A stretch of DNA of 64,000 nucleotides, from assembly GCF_900100205.1 (NCBI RefSeq), contig NZ_FNEQ01000005.1:186001-250000 (forward strand), given 5' to 3'. The stretch's first letter is position 1; every line of letters begins with the position of its first letter. Positions 17,210-26,602 of this stretch are shown piece by piece. The stretch comes from Duganella sp. OV510. Its GTDB lineage: Bacteria; Pseudomonadota; Gammaproteobacteria; Burkholderiales; Burkholderiaceae_D. The notes beneath the pieces were generated by a model. That model did no database searches, was not told the origin of the DNA, and saw only the letters and a list, made by a program, of their open reading frames with translations. The translations under genes and the position numbers were made by a program.

Positions 17210-17854
17210 CTATTCTACAGCAACCGGGTCCAGGCTACGCCATAAATACCAGGTCGCTACCGTTCGGTAAGGTTCCCAGTTGGCGGAAACCTCGCGCGCA
17301 TCGCTGCGCGAAACCGGTTCACCGGAGAAATAATTCTGGCTGATGCCCTGGATTAAACCGGGGTCATCCAGCGGCAAAACATTGGGACGCAGCAGATTAA
17401 ATATCAGAAACATCTCCGCTGTCCAGCGGCCGATGCCGCGGATCTGCGTCAGCTCGGCGATCACCGCCTCGTCGTCCATCTGATCCCACTGGGCCGTGTG
17501 GACGCGCTTGTTCTTGAAGTGATCGGCCAGATCAAGGATGTATTCGGTCTTGCGCTTGGACAGGCCGCAGGCGGCCAGCTGCTCGGCACCGGCCTTGATG
17601 ATCTGCGCCGGCGTGCATTTCGGGCTGATGCCCAGCAGTTTTTTCCAGGCGGCATCCGCCACCTTGGCGGTCACCTGCTGGCCGACGATGGAACGCGCCA
17701 AGGTGGTGAACGGATCATGATGGCCGCGCAGATGCAGGTCGCCAAACTGGGGGATGAGCTTGTTCATGATGCGGTCCCGCTTCATCAGCTCAAGCTTGGC
17801 TTCCTCCCAGTATGACGGCACGCCACCGTCCTCGTTATCCTTGGCGGTGACCAT
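17210..17854 (-). CDS. DNA-3-methyladenine glycosylase II family
   Basis: A base-excision repair enzyme removing alkylated bases. The 214-residue protein has a helix-hairpin-helix (TQIRGIGRWTAEMFLIF, about residues 145-162) followed by LPLDDPGL with the catalytic aspartate, and an N-terminal half typical of AlkA-like proteins (SIVGQQVTAKVADAAWKKLL). It lacks the extra N-terminal domain of E. coli AlkA, so it is the short form. Its ATG starts one base after the cysS stop, indicating translational coupling. Confidence 0.92.
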   Translation of the reverse strand: MVTAKDNEDGGVPSYWEEAKLELMKRDRIMNKLIPQFGDLHLRGHHDPFTTLARSIVGQQVTAKVADAAWKKLLGISPKCTPAQIIKAGAEQLAACGLSKRKTEYILDLADHFKNKRVHTAQWDQMDDEAVIAELTQIRGIGRWTAEMFLIFNLLRPNVLPLDDPGLIQGISQNYFSGEPVSRSDAREVSANWEPYRTVATWYLWRSLDPVAVE

Positions 17855-17855
17855 A

Positions 17856-19244
17856 TTATGCGCGGCGCCAGTTGGTGGTGCCGTCAGGCTTGTCTTCGAG
17901 GATGATGCCCTGGGCCAGCAGCTCGGCGCGGATCTTGTCGGATTCAGCGAAATTGCGGGCTTTCTTGGCTTCCGCGCGCTGCACGATGGCCGCTTCGATG
18001 GCGGCATCGTCGCCGCCAGCGCCGCCCACCGCCGCCTGGCGGAACTGCTGCGGCGTGCGCTGCAACAGGCCGATCACGCCAGCCAGTTCCTTCAGCTGAC
18101 GCGCCAGCAGCGGCGACTTCGACTTGTTCAGCTCAGTCACCAGGTCGAACAGCGCGGCCACCGCCAGCGGCGTGTTGAAGTCGTCGTTCATCGCTTCGGC
18201 GAAGCGGGCGGCATGTTCTTCGTTCCAGTCGAGCGGCTGGCCGTCGCCTTCGACGCCGTCCAGCGCGGTGTACAAACGGGTCAGCGCGCCACGGGCGTCG
18301 TCCAGGTGGGCGTCCGAGTAGTTCAGCGGGCTGCGGTAGTGGGCGCGCAGGATGAAGAAGCGGATCACCTCGGCGTCATACTTCTTCAGCACGTCGCGGA
18401 TGGTGAAGAAGTTGCCCAGCGATTTGGACATTTTCTCGTTATCCACGCGCACAAAGCCGTTATGCACCCAGTAGTTGACCATCTGGTGGCCGAACGCGCC
18501 TTCCGACTGCGCGATTTCGTTCTCGTGGTGCGGGAATTGCAGGTCGGCGCCGCCGCCGTGGATGTCGAAATATTCGCCCAGCAGCGCCGAGCACATGGCC
18601 GAGCACTCGATGTGCCAGCCCGGACGTCCCTTGCCCCACTTGGAATCCCACTTTACTTCTTCCGGCTCGGATTCCTTGGAGGCTTTCCACAGCACGAAGT
18701 CAAGCGGATCGCGCTTGCCGGTGTTGACGTCGACGCGCTCGCCGGCGCGCAGGTCGTCCAGCGACTTGCCCGACAGGCGGCCGTATTGCGGGAAGTTGCG
18801 CACCGCGTAGTTGACGTCGCCGTCCTCGCTCTTGTAGGCCAGATCCTTGGCTTCCAGCTGTTCGATCAGCGCCAGCATCTGCGGCACGTATTGCGTGGCG
18901 CGCGGCACCAGCGTTGGCGGCAGGATGCCGAGCGCGCTGGTGTCTTCGTCCATGTACTGCGTGAAACGGGTGGTCAGCTGGGTGATGGTCTCGCCATTTT
19001 CCACCGCGCGCTTGATGATCTTGTCGTCGATATCGGTGATGTTGCGGGCGTAGGTCACCTCGTAGCCGGAGGCCATCAGCCAGCGGTACATGACATCGAA
19101 GGCCATCATCATACGGGCGTGGCCGATGTGACAGTAATCGTAGATGGTCATGCCGCAGACATACATGCGGACTTTGCCCGGCTCGATCGGTACGAAGGTC
19201 TGCTTGTCACGCGCCAGCGTGTTGTAAATCTTTAAATTGCTCAT
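17856..19244 (-). CDS. cysS: Cysteinyl-tRNA synthetase
   Basis: A class I synthetase charging tRNA-Cys. The 462-residue protein has HIGH at 39-42 (CHIGHARM), the zinc ligand Cys30 (YVCGMT) with further ligands in GWHIECS and HHENE, and KMSKS at about 271 ([12 protein letters not shown]). The start [10 protein letters not shown] is the conserved N-terminus; an upstream start at 19322 would add an unrelated extension. It is divergent from the cyclophilin genes. Confidence 0.97.
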   Translation of the reverse strand: MSNLKIYNTLARDKQTFVPIEPGKVRMYVCGMTIYDYCHIGHARMMMAFDVMYRWLMASGYEVTYARNITDIDDKIIKRAVENGETITQLTTRFTQYMDEDTSALGILPPTLVPRATQYVPQMLALIEQLEAKDLAYKSEDGDVNYAVRNFPQYGRLSGKSLDDLRAGERVDVNTGKRDPLDFVLWKASKESEPEEVKWDSKWGKGRPGWHIECSAMCSALLGEYFDIHGGGADLQFPHHENEIAQSEGAFGHQMVNYWVHNGFVRVDNEKMSKSLGNFFTIRDVLKKYDAEVIRFFILRAHYRSPLNYSDAHLDDARGALTRLYTALDGVEGDGQPLDWNEEHAARFAEAMNDDFNTPLAVAALFDLVTELNKSKSPLLARQLKELAGVIGLLQRTPQQFRQAAVGGAGGDDAAIEAAIVQRAEAKKARNFAESDKIRAELLAQGIILEDKPDGTTNWRRA

Positions 19245-19461
19245 CGGACTCTTGCGTTTTGCTGGAGGCCACAGGCAATGCGACGGCCGGCGCACTTGTA
19301 AAACCGCGCGCACCATGATCATCGTGTGCCTGGGGGAACCTCGGGAATGTTCTTGTTTCTACCTTCTAAGGGGTAGAATGGGACAAGTATAGCATTGATA
19401 AAAACAGCATAGGCCTCATCCGTAACGGGATTTTGCCTATCTAACAACCAGAGGAAGCCCG

Positions 19462-20046
19462 ATGCACCAAAAACTGATGACCGCCCTCGCCGGCCTGGCC
19501 CTGTCCGGCGCGGTATTCGCAGCGCCCGCCCCCCAGGTCGAGCTGAAAACCACGATGGGCGATATCGTCCTGGAACTGGACCGCGACAAGGCGCCTAAAT
19601 CAGTCGACAACTTCCTCGCCTACGTCAAATCAGGCTTCTACAAGAACACCATTTTCCACCGCGTGATTGACGGCTTCATGATCCAGGGTGGCGGCTATGA
19701 CGAGAAACTCAAGGGCAAACCGACCAACAAGCCGGTTCCGCTGGAGTCGAACAACGGCCTGACCAATGTGAAATACTCGCTGGCCATGGCGCGCATGGGC
19801 GAGCCGAATTCGGCCACCTCGCAGTGGTTTATCAATGTCGAGGACAATCCGGGGCTGGACGCGCCGGGCCCGGATGGCACCGGCGGCTATGCAGTGTTTG
19901 GCAAAGTCATCAAGGGCCAGGAGACGGTCGACAAGATCAAGGCGGTGCTGGTGGACGACAAGGGCATGTTCCAGAACCTCCCGGTCATCCCGGTCACCGT
20001 GAAGTCCGCGACGATACTTAAGACACCAATCCAGCCAAAACAGTAA
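19462..20046 (+). CDS. Peptidyl-prolyl cis-trans isomerase, periplasmic cyclophilin
   Basis: Accelerates proline isomerisation during folding of exported proteins. The 194-residue product has a signal peptide (MHQKLMTALAGLALSGAVFA, cleaved near APA). The cyclophilin domain follows, with FHRVIDGFMIQGGG and SQWFINVEDN. It follows a GAGGAAG ribosome site. The next gene is a cytoplasmic paralogue 44 bases downstream, so the pair looks like a duplication whose copies serve different compartments. Confidence 0.95.
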   Translation: MHQKLMTALAGLALSGAVFAAPAPQVELKTTMGDIVLELDRDKAPKSVDNFLAYVKSGFYKNTIFHRVIDGFMIQGGGYDEKLKGKPTNKPVPLESNNGLTNVKYSLAMARMGEPNSATSQWFINVEDNPGLDAPGPDGTGGYAVFGKVIKGQETVDKIKAVLVDDKGMFQNLPVIPVTVKSATILKTPIQPKQ

Positions 20047-20090
20047 AATAGCGGCCTTGCCGTTTTCATTTAATCATTCAGGATACCAAA

Positions 20091-20585
20091 ATGACCAAAG
20101 TAATCATCAAGACCAACCTGGGCTCCATGACCGCCGAACTGGACGCGGAAAAAGCGCCCAAGACCGTTGCCAACTTCCTGGCTTACCTGGAAGCCGGCCA
20201 CTACAACAACACCATCTTCCACCGCGTGATCGACGGTTTCATGATCCAGGGCGGCGGTTTCGAGCCAGGCATGAAGCAAAAGCCAGCCGACAACACCGTG
20301 GAAAACGAAGCCAAGAACGGCCTGAAGAACGACACCTACACGTTGGCTATGGCCCGCACCTCGGCGCCACACTCGGCTTCGGCACAGTTCTTCATCAACG
20401 TGAAGAACAACGCCTTCCTGGACTACCCAGGCCAGGACGGCTGGGGCTATGCCGTGTTCGGCAAAGTGGTTGAAGGCACCGAAGTCGTCGACGCCATCGG
20501 CAAAGTAAAAACCACCCGCAGCGGCATGTTTGCCGACGTGCCAGCGGAAGACGTGGTTATCGAAAGCATCGAACTGGCAGCCTGA
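20091..20585 (+). CDS. ppiB: Peptidyl-prolyl cis-trans isomerase B, cytoplasmic cyclophilin
   Basis: A 164-residue cyclophilin without a signal peptide. It has IFHRVIDGFMIQGGGFEPGM, MARTSAPHSASAQFFINVKN and WGYAVFGKVVEGTEVVD. It matches the PpiB size and sequence pattern. It is placed between the exported paralogue and lpxH, the latter starting 3 bases after its stop, so the three genes are likely one transcript. Confidence 0.96.
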   Translation: MTKVIIKTNLGSMTAELDAEKAPKTVANFLAYLEAGHYNNTIFHRVIDGFMIQGGGFEPGMKQKPADNTVENEAKNGLKNDTYTLAMARTSAPHSASAQFFINVKNNAFLDYPGQDGWGYAVFGKVVEGTEVVDAIGKVKTTRSGMFADVPAEDVVIESIELAA

Positions 20586-20588
20586 GCG

Positions 20589-21344
20589 ATGTCTGAAGTC
20601 TGCGCGCTGTTCATTTCCGATCTGCATTTGCAGCCTGCGCATCCCGCCACCACGGCAGCGTTTTTCGACTTCCTGGAGCGGCATGCGCGGCACGCGCAGC
20701 AACTGTACCTGCTCGGCGACCTGTTCGAGTACTGGGCCGGCGATGATGACATCGCCGATCCATTTCACGAGCAGATCGTGACCGCCCTGCGCGCCCTGAG
20801 CGACGCCGGCGTCACGCTCTACTGGATCGCCGGCAACCGCGATTTCCTGGTCGGTGCCCGCTTTGCGGAAGCCGCCAACCTGACTTTACTACCCGAGACC
20901 TGGGTGGCCGACATCGCCGGCCAGAAGGTGGTGGTGCTGCACGGCGACGCCCAGTGCACCCAAGACACCAAATACATGGAATTCCGCGCCATGGTGCGAC
21001 AGCCGGCCTGGCAGCATCAATTCACCGCCATGCCGCTGGCGCAGCGCAAGGCCATCATCGCCGGCCTGCGCGCCGACAGCCGCAAGGAACAAGGCGGCAA
21101 ATCCTACGAGATCATGGATGTGACGCCGGAGGCGGTTGAAGAGGTGTTTGCGCAAACCGGCACCCAGGTGATGATCCACGGCCACACGCACCGCCCCGCG
21201 CTGCACCGCATCGGCGACAAGCTGCGCTATGTGCTGCCGGACTGGGAACCGGACGCCACGCCGCCACGCGGCGGCTGGATCGCCATCGACAGCGATGGCG
21301 TCATCACCCGCCACGAGCTCGGCGGCGCGATCATCAACGCTTAA
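20589..21344 (+). CDS. lpxH: UDP-2,3-diacylglucosamine diphosphatase
   Basis: Hydrolyses UDP-2,3-diacylglucosamine to lipid X in lipid A synthesis, at the inner-membrane face. The 251-residue calcineurin-like protein has the metal-binding blocks FISDLHL, GDLFEYWAGDDD, GNRDFLVG, LHGD and HGHTHRP in order. It starts 3 bases after ppiB. Its last 11 bases overlap the convergent TPR gene. Length and motifs match LpxH of Burkholderiales. Confidence 0.96.
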   Translation: MSEVCALFISDLHLQPAHPATTAAFFDFLERHARHAQQLYLLGDLFEYWAGDDDIADPFHEQIVTALRALSDAGVTLYWIAGNRDFLVGARFAEAANLTLLPETWVADIAGQKVVVLHGDAQCTQDTKYMEFRAMVRQPAWQHQFTAMPLAQRKAIIAGLRADSRKEQGGKSYEIMDVTPEAVEEVFAQTGTQVMIHGHTHRPALHRIGDKLRYVLPDWEPDATPPRGGWIAIDSDGVITRHELGGAIINA

Positions 21345-22086
21345 GCGACGACATCGCCGTATTCAGGCGGCGGATCAGCGGCTGGTTCAGCTCGCGTGTA
21401 TGGCTGGCCCAGCGGTCCATGGTGCGCTGCAGTTCCGCGTACAGCTGATTAGCCTTGTCGCTATCGCCCACGCCGGCCGCCCAGATGGCAAACTCAGCCT
21501 GCACGGCAAAGCTGTTGTGGCGGCTCAGCACCTCCTCAAACGCGGCGCGCGCCTCATCCTGGCGACCGGCCGCCGCCAGCGCCTGTGCCAGCAATAACAA
21601 CACCTGCTCCGAGCGGAATCTCTCGTCCTTGCCGCGTATCGTCTGCAAATGCGCCACCGCTGCTGCCGCCCGTCCGCAAGCCAGCGCCGCCTGCGCCGCC
21701 CCGAAGCGGATTTCCAGGTCACCTGAGAACGGCCCTTGCAGGCAGGCTTCGTAGGTGTTGGCCGCTTCCTCGGCGTCGCCAGCCGCCAGCAAGGCGCTGG
21801 CCAAGCGCATCTGGTTCTGCGCGGTTGGCGTGAACTCGTAGGCCTGGCGCGCTTCGCGCAGCTCACGGCCCGGATCGAGCGACTTGGCGGCTGCCTTCAC
21901 CACCTTGCGCGCGCCGTGATCCAGCTTGGAGTTCGGCAGATAAATCGCGAAGAAATACACGGCGCTACCCAGCGCTGGAAACATAAACAGAATCACTACC
22001 CAGTACAGCTGCTGCCCGCTGCGGATCGCATGCACGGCAAAGAAAATCGCTATCAGGATGTGAGCAATACCTAAAATTGCCATCAT
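21334..22086 (-). CDS. Membrane-anchored TPR protein
   Basis: A 250-residue protein. Two N-terminal membrane helices (about residues 3-22 and 28-48) resemble the cardiolipin-synthase N-terminal anchor. A tetratricopeptide region follows (about 85-235), with repeats such as AQNQMRLASALLAAGDAEEA and EQVLLLLAQALAAAGRQDEA. Two adjacent ATGs follow GAGG; either is possible. It may be an envelope scaffold. No enzymatic motif is present. Confidence 0.82.
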   Translation of the reverse strand: MMAILGIAHILIAIFFAVHAIRSGQQLYWVVILFMFPALGSAVYFFAIYLPNSKLDHGARKVVKAAAKSLDPGRELREARQAYEFTPTAQNQMRLASALLAAGDAEEAANTYEACLQGPFSGDLEIRFGAAQAALACGRAAAAVAHLQTIRGKDERFRSEQVLLLLAQALAAAGRQDEARAAFEEVLSRHNSFAVQAEFAIWAAGVGDSDKANQLYAELQRTMDRWASHTRELNQPLIRRLNTAMSSLKR

Positions 22087-22168
22087 TTACCTCATTAATG
22101 AAACATGGCAACTATTGTAAGATGTCTGGCTTAAGATTGCATTCATGTTTTTCAGGCACACTGGCGGC

Positions 22169-22834
22169 ATGCGCATCCTACTGGTCGAAGACGACGCCTC
22201 CCTCGGCGACACCATCCTGTCCTGGCTTAAGCTGGACCAGCACGCGGTCGACTGGGTGCGGCGCGGCGATTCCGCCCACACCGCGCTGATGACGCACCAC
22301 TATGATTGCCTGCTGCTCGATCGCGGCTTGCCCGGCCTGTCCGGCGACGCCCTGCTGGCCCAGTTGCGTGCCGCCGGCAATCCGGTGCCGGTCATCCTGA
22401 TTACCGCCTTCAACGCCCTGGCCGACCGTGTCGAGGGACTGGATCTGGGCGCCGACGACTATCTGGTCAAGCCCTTCGAGCTGGAGGAAATGTCCGCCCG
22501 CATCCGCGCGGCGGTCCGGCGTGGCGCCAGCCAGCCCGGCAAACACCTGACACATGCCGGCATCGCCCTCGATCCCGACACGCGCCAGGCTACGCTCGAC
22601 GGCGTGCCGCTGACGCTGACTGCACGCGAATACCACGTGCTGTACGCGCTGCTGCTGCGCAAGAACAGCATCGTCAGCCGCGCACAGATCGAGGAAGCGC
22701 TGTATGGCTGGGGCGATGAGGTGGAAAGCAACGCCATCGAAGTCTACATCCACAACCTGCGCAAGAAACTGGGCGCCGATCACATCGTCACCGTGCGCGG
22801 CCTCGGCTATCGCCTGAAACACGATGCGCACTGA
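22169..22834 (+). CDS. qseB: OmpR-family response regulator (QseB-like)
   Basis: A 221-residue two-domain regulator. The receiver (residues 1-115) has DD at 8-9, the phospho-acceptor Asp in LLLDRGLPG and Lys in LVKPFE. The winged helix (about 125-220) contains VESNAIEVYIHNLRKKLG and TVRGLGYRLK. It overlaps the histidine kinase by 11 bases and is followed by a YgiW-type gene, the gene set of the ygiW-qseBC locus of enterics. The signal may differ here. Confidence 0.88.
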   Translation: MRILLVEDDASLGDTILSWLKLDQHAVDWVRRGDSAHTALMTHHYDCLLLDRGLPGLSGDALLAQLRAAGNPVPVILITAFNALADRVEGLDLGADDYLVKPFELEEMSARIRAAVRRGASQPGKHLTHAGIALDPDTRQATLDGVPLTLTAREYHVLYALLLRKNSIVSRAQIEEALYGWGDEVESNAIEVYIHNLRKKLGADHIVTVRGLGYRLKHDAH

Positions 22835-24185
22835 AACCGGCGCCTGGTCGCTGCGCCGGCGCCTGCTGGCTGCCATCATTGCTGCCAGCAGCGTGCTATG
22901 GCTGGCCAGCCTGGGCATTGTGACCGTCATTGCCTGGCACGAAACCACTGAGGTGTTCGACGACGCGCTGGAAGAATCCGGCTACATGATCATGGCTGCC
23001 ACCACTGACTGGGACGACCGCGGCCTGCTGGCCGAATTGCGGCCGGATGGACACACACGCAAGGTCGACATGCAATATCAGATCGTGCTTGATGGACGCG
23101 TCATCCAGCGCACCGGCGGCGCGCCAGCCCTGCCCTTCGTTGCCGGTTTCGGCAAGCATGACGGCTTTGCCGATGCTGAAGTCGACCAGCGCCACTGGCG
23201 TGTGTTCGTGGTGCGCAACGCGCAGCGCAATGTCGAAGTACAGGTCGGCCAGCAATACAAGAAACGGCTGGACATCCTGGAAGAACTGGCCGAACACCTG
23301 TGGCTGCCCGTCACCGGCATGCTGGTGCTGCTGGCCCTGGTCTGCTGGGTGCTGACCGGCCGCGTGCTGAAGCCGCTACGCCAGACCGCCGCCGCCATCG
23401 CCGCCAAAACGCCCGACGATTTGACGCAGGTGCCGACCGCCGGCCAGCCGAACGAGCTGAAACCCATGGTGCAGGCGCTGAACGGCGTGCTGGGCCGGCT
23501 GGATCACGCGCTGCAAGCCGAGCGCCGCTTCACCGCTGATGCCGCCCACGAATTGCGCACGCCGCTGGCCGGCCTGCATATGCACGTACAACTATTGCAG
23601 CGCCAACATCCCGATCTGGCGGCGCCGTTCCACAAGCTGCGCCAGGATATCGGCCGCAGCACGGCGCTGGTCGACAGCCTGCTGACGCTGGCGCGGCTGG
23701 ACCCGCTATCCCATGAGCAACTGGCGCGCGAACCAGTGGCGCTGGCACCGCTACTGGAACGGCTGCGTGCCACCCACGCCACCGAAGCGGATCAGCGCAG
23801 CATCATGCTTGGCGTGCGCGATACACTGACGCCGGCGCAAGCGCAGGTCATGGCCCACCCTGCCATGCTGGACATCGCACTGCGCAACCTGCTGGAAAAC
23901 GCCCTGCGCTACTGCCCCGATGGCAGCCGCATCGAGCTTGTGGCGGGCTGGCATGAAGGGCGCGTGTGCATCGCGGTGCGCGACAACGGCCCCGGCGTGG
24001 ACGCAGCCAGCATGCAGCGGCTGACGGAACGCTTCTTTCGCGTGCTGGGCCAGGACGCCAGCGGCAGCGGGCTGGGCCTGTCCATCGTCAAGCGTGTCGC
24101 TGACCTGCACGGCATGCTGTTGACGTTTGACGCCGGACTCGATGGCTGCGGCCTGGGCGTGACGCTTGCGCTGCCGCCCGCTTAA
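22824..24185 (+). CDS. qseC: Sensor histidine kinase (QseC-like)
   Basis: A 453-residue inner-membrane kinase. It has a first helix at about residues 10-35, a periplasmic sensor of about 120 residues, a second helix around 165-185 (LPVTGMLVLLALVCWVL) and a HAMP-like linker. The H-box is DAAHELRTPLAGL, with N-box NLLENALRYC and the ATP-binding blocks DNGPGV and GSGLGLSIVKRV. It is translationally coupled to the response regulator. QseC of enterics senses catecholamines and autoinducer-3; that role is not shown here. Confidence 0.9.
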   Translation: MRTETGAWSLRRRLLAAIIAASSVLWLASLGIVTVIAWHETTEVFDDALEESGYMIMAATTDWDDRGLLAELRPDGHTRKVDMQYQIVLDGRVIQRTGGAPALPFVAGFGKHDGFADAEVDQRHWRVFVVRNAQRNVEVQVGQQYKKRLDILEELAEHLWLPVTGMLVLLALVCWVLTGRVLKPLRQTAAAIAAKTPDDLTQVPTAGQPNELKPMVQALNGVLGRLDHALQAERRFTADAAHELRTPLAGLHMHVQLLQRQHPDLAAPFHKLRQDIGRSTALVDSLLTLARLDPLSHEQLAREPVALAPLLERLRATHATEADQRSIMLGVRDTLTPAQAQVMAHPAMLDIALRNLLENALRYCPDGSRIELVAGWHEGRVCIAVRDNGPGVDAASMQRLTERFFRVLGQDASGSGLGLSIVKRVADLHGMLLTFDAGLDGCGLGVTLALPPA

Positions 24186-24248
24186 GATACCGTTAATGTC
24201 CGCTGGGTGTAATGACGCTGTACTCTCAACCACGCCAAAGGACAGATC

Positions 24249-24653
24249 ATGAAAACCGTTATCCGCCTCTCCTGCCTGACCGCCCTGCTGGCCGGCTCCG
24301 CCTTCGCCTTTGCCCAGAATGGCGGCTACACCGGCCCGTCCACCAACACGCCAGCCCCGGCCTACGCCGGTCCTTCCAGCGTGCCCGTCATGACCGCCAA
24401 GGATCTGCTGGCCAAGGGCAAGGACGACCAGTACGTCACGCTGAAGGGCAAGATCACCAGCCACAAGGGCGGCGAGGACTACGAGTTCACCGACCAGAGC
24501 GGCAAGATCATGGTGGAAATTTCCGCCAAGCGTTTCCCTGCCGGCCAGACCATCGATCACAACACGTTGGTGGAACTGACCGGTGAATTCGATAAGGAAA
24601 TGTTTGGAGAATCGACGCTGGACGTCAAGCAGATCAAGATCGTCTCGCGCTAA
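24249..24653 (+). CDS. YgiW/YdeI-family periplasmic OB-fold protein
   Basis: A 134-residue exported protein. The signal peptide (MKTVIRLSCLTALLAGSAFA, cut near AQN) precedes a bacterial OB-fold (BOF) domain with VTLKGKITSHKGGEDYEFTD, GKIMVEI and VELTGEFDKEM. YgiW proteins are induced by stress and bind small ligands or modulate the QseC sensor in enterics. It sits 63 bases after qseC, on the same strand, with AAGGA before the ATG. The role is inferred from linkage. Confidence 0.88.
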   Translation: MKTVIRLSCLTALLAGSAFAFAQNGGYTGPSTNTPAPAYAGPSSVPVMTAKDLLAKGKDDQYVTLKGKITSHKGGEDYEFTDQSGKIMVEISAKRFPAGQTIDHNTLVELTGEFDKEMFGESTLDVKQIKIVSR

Positions 24654-24655
24654 CC

Positions 24656-25162
24656 TTACGCTGCCAGCGCCGCCGGCTGACGCAGATAGGCGGCGGTGTA
24701 GCGGGCCAGGCGGCCAAGGAACAGGCCGTTGAACAAGCCGTACAGCAGGGTGATGGCGGCGGCAAACGGCAGGCTGTGCGCCAGTTCCGGATGGATAGCC
24801 GACAGCACCGCCACGCTGTATTTGGTGGCAAAGATGGCCAGCATCAGGCCCAGCGGCATCCAGCTGCCGCGCTGGAAGATGGTGCCGGCAGCGCGGTCGA
24901 CGCGGATCTCGCGGGTCGACATGGTCCAGATCAGCGCGCCGGAGGCGGCCACGCCCAGTGCCCACAATGCCCACACCGCTTCGCCCAGCGGGCCGTTGCT
25001 GCGGATGCCCGATACTGCCAGGCCCAGCATCACCAGCGGAATCAGCGCCACTTTCAACAGCGAAGTTTCGCGGTCCTTGCTGGCCAGCCAGCCGCGATAG
25101 ATCAGGAAGGCCAACAGGGCCCAGACGTAGATGGGGGTGTGGGAGAGGATTTGCTGGATCAT
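24656..25162 (-). CDS. Inner-membrane protein, DUF6622-like
   Basis: A 168-residue integral membrane protein with about four to five helices, starting MIQQILSHTPIYVWALLAFL and including VALIPLVMLGLAVSGI, AVWALWALGVAASGALIWTM and SLPFAAAITLLYGLFNGLFL. It resembles the uncharacterised DUF6622 group common in Massilia-type genomes. It is convergent with the YgiW gene, separated by 2 bases. No functional motif is visible. Confidence 0.75.
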   Translation of the reverse strand: MIQQILSHTPIYVWALLAFLIYRGWLASKDRETSLLKVALIPLVMLGLAVSGIRSNGPLGEAVWALWALGVAASGALIWTMSTREIRVDRAAGTIFQRGSWMPLGLMLAIFATKYSVAVLSAIHPELAHSLPFAAAITLLYGLFNGLFLGRLARYTAAYLRQPAALAA

Positions 25163-25287
25163 GGCGTGCTCCGTGAAGTGGGTTTCGATGGAGCCACTAT
25201 GCGCCCGGCCGGGGTGTTACGGCCGGCAATGCGACGAATTGCGCCGGCGCAGCGTGAAATGCGGCCGGCCGGCGCGAAATGCGCGCT

Positions 25288-25845
25288 TTATTGCGCCGGC
25301 TGCAGCCGTGCCACCAGCCCGCCAGGACGGGTATCGATGCCGGTCAGCACGAACTGCACGCCGGCATAGCGTAATTCCTCGGGCTTGAAGGTGTGCACCG
25401 GCACATCGCGGATCACCTTGTCGCTCAGCAGGTTGGCCACGCTGGCCAGTTGCTGCTGCTTGCCTTCGTCCATATTATCTACAATGAAACGATCAACATG
25501 GGCGTCGGCGATATAGATGGCGTTGTTGGCGCTGTCCACCCGCAGCCGGCCGGACACCAGCATGCTGCCATGCCATGATTGGCGTGCCAGCAGCGGCGAT
25601 ACGCCAAGATCGATCGTCAGCGCCACACGGTCGTTCTCCGGCAGCACCGCCAGGCGCGGATGGCTCAACTCGACCTCGAACACGCCCAGCACGCGCTGAT
25701 GCATGGGAAATTTGCGCTCCAGGCTCGATTGCAGGCGCTCCTGCGGCAGCTCCACCTGACGCGGCCCGATCAGTCCGGCGCAGGCGGCCAGCAGACCGGC
25801 AAGCATCAGTGGCGCGGCGATTTTGGCGTAGCGTTTAAGATTCAT
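25288..25845 (-). CDS. DUF1439 lipoprotein
   Basis: A 185-residue lipoprotein. The signal sequence is MNLKRYAKIAAPLMLAGLLA followed by the lipobox LLAAC. The mature part resembles DUF1439 (YceB-like) proteins with repeated VALTIDLGVSPLL and GSMLVSGRLR strands, which suggests a tubular lipid-binding fold. The ATG at 25845 is preceded by GAGGGAAG; a start 15 bases earlier lacks spacing. It probably resides in the outer membrane, facing the periplasm. The role is unknown. Confidence 0.83.
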   Translation of the reverse strand: MNLKRYAKIAAPLMLAGLLAACAGLIGPRQVELPQERLQSSLERKFPMHQRVLGVFEVELSHPRLAVLPENDRVALTIDLGVSPLLARQSWHGSMLVSGRLRVDSANNAIYIADAHVDRFIVDNMDEGKQQQLASVANLLSDKVIRDVPVHTFKPEELRYAGVQFVLTGIDTRPGGLVARLQPAQ

Positions 25846-25882
25846 CACAACTTCCCTCACAAATACGGAACTTGCGCATTAT

Positions 25883-26602
25883 ATGACTCTGACGAGAATA
25901 GGCTGTGCCGGTTGGAGCATCGGCCGAGAAGCAGCACCGCAATTTGGCGGCGCCGGCAGCCATCTGCAACGTTACGCCCGCGTGTTGAACGCGGTGGAAA
26001 TCAACTCCTCGTTTTACCGCCCGCACCAGCCGCAAACCTACCAGCGCTGGGCCGACAGCGTGCCGGACGACTTCCGTTTCTCGGTCAAGCTGCCACGCAG
26101 CATCACGCATGATCGCCGTCTGGCCGACAGCGCCGACCTGCTGGATGCCTTTGCCGCCGAAGCCGGCGCGCTGGGTCACAAGCTGGGCTGCGTGCTGGTG
26201 CAGCTGCCGCCCAGCCTGGCGCTGGACGCTGAGGCCGCCGACCGCCTGTGGCGCCAGTTGCGCGAACGCTTCAGCTGCATGCAGGCGTGCGAGGCGCGCC
26301 ACGGCAGCTGGTTCAGCGAAACGGCATCAGCGCTGCTGTCGGCGCACCAGGTCACGCGCGTGATCGCCGATCCACCGGCCGGCAAGCCGGGGCCGTATGT
26401 CGCCACCACCGGGGCGCAGTACATCCGGCTGCATGGCAGCCCGCGTATCTACGCATCGCTATACTCGGAGCAGCAATTGCAGCAGGTTGCCGGCGTCATG
26501 GCCGGCAAGGATGGCTGGTGCATCTTCGACAATACGATGAGCGGCCAGCAGACGCTGCAGGCGCTGCGCCTGCAGCAACTACTGGCCTCAGGCGGCGACT
26601 AA
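25883..26602 (+). CDS. DUF72 (YecE-like) protein
   Basis: A 239-residue predicted TIM-barrel protein of the DUF72 family. It begins MTLTRIGCAGWSIGREAA and has LNAVEINSSFYRPHQPQTYQ, FSVKLPRSITHD, FEARH-like EARHGSWF and YIRLHGSPRIY with WCIFDNT near the end, all typical of YecE proteins. No reaction is established for the family. It is slightly convergent with the hybrid kinase gene, overlapping by 15 bases. Confidence 0.87.
   Translation: MTLTRIGCAGWSIGREAAPQFGGAGSHLQRYARVLNAVEINSSFYRPHQPQTYQRWADSVPDDFRFSVKLPRSITHDRRLADSADLLDAFAAEAGALGHKLGCVLVQLPPSLALDAEAADRLWRQLRERFSCMQACEARHGSWFSETASALLSAHQVTRVIADPPAGKPGPYVATTGAQYIRLHGSPRIYASLYSEQQLQQVAGVMAGKDGWCIFDNTMSGQQTLQALRLQQLLASGGD

Noticed and set aside
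17754..19235. Long plus-strand frame opposite cysS
   Set aside because: CysS has all synthetase motifs on the other strand; the plus frame has low-complexity valine/arginine-rich content without domains.
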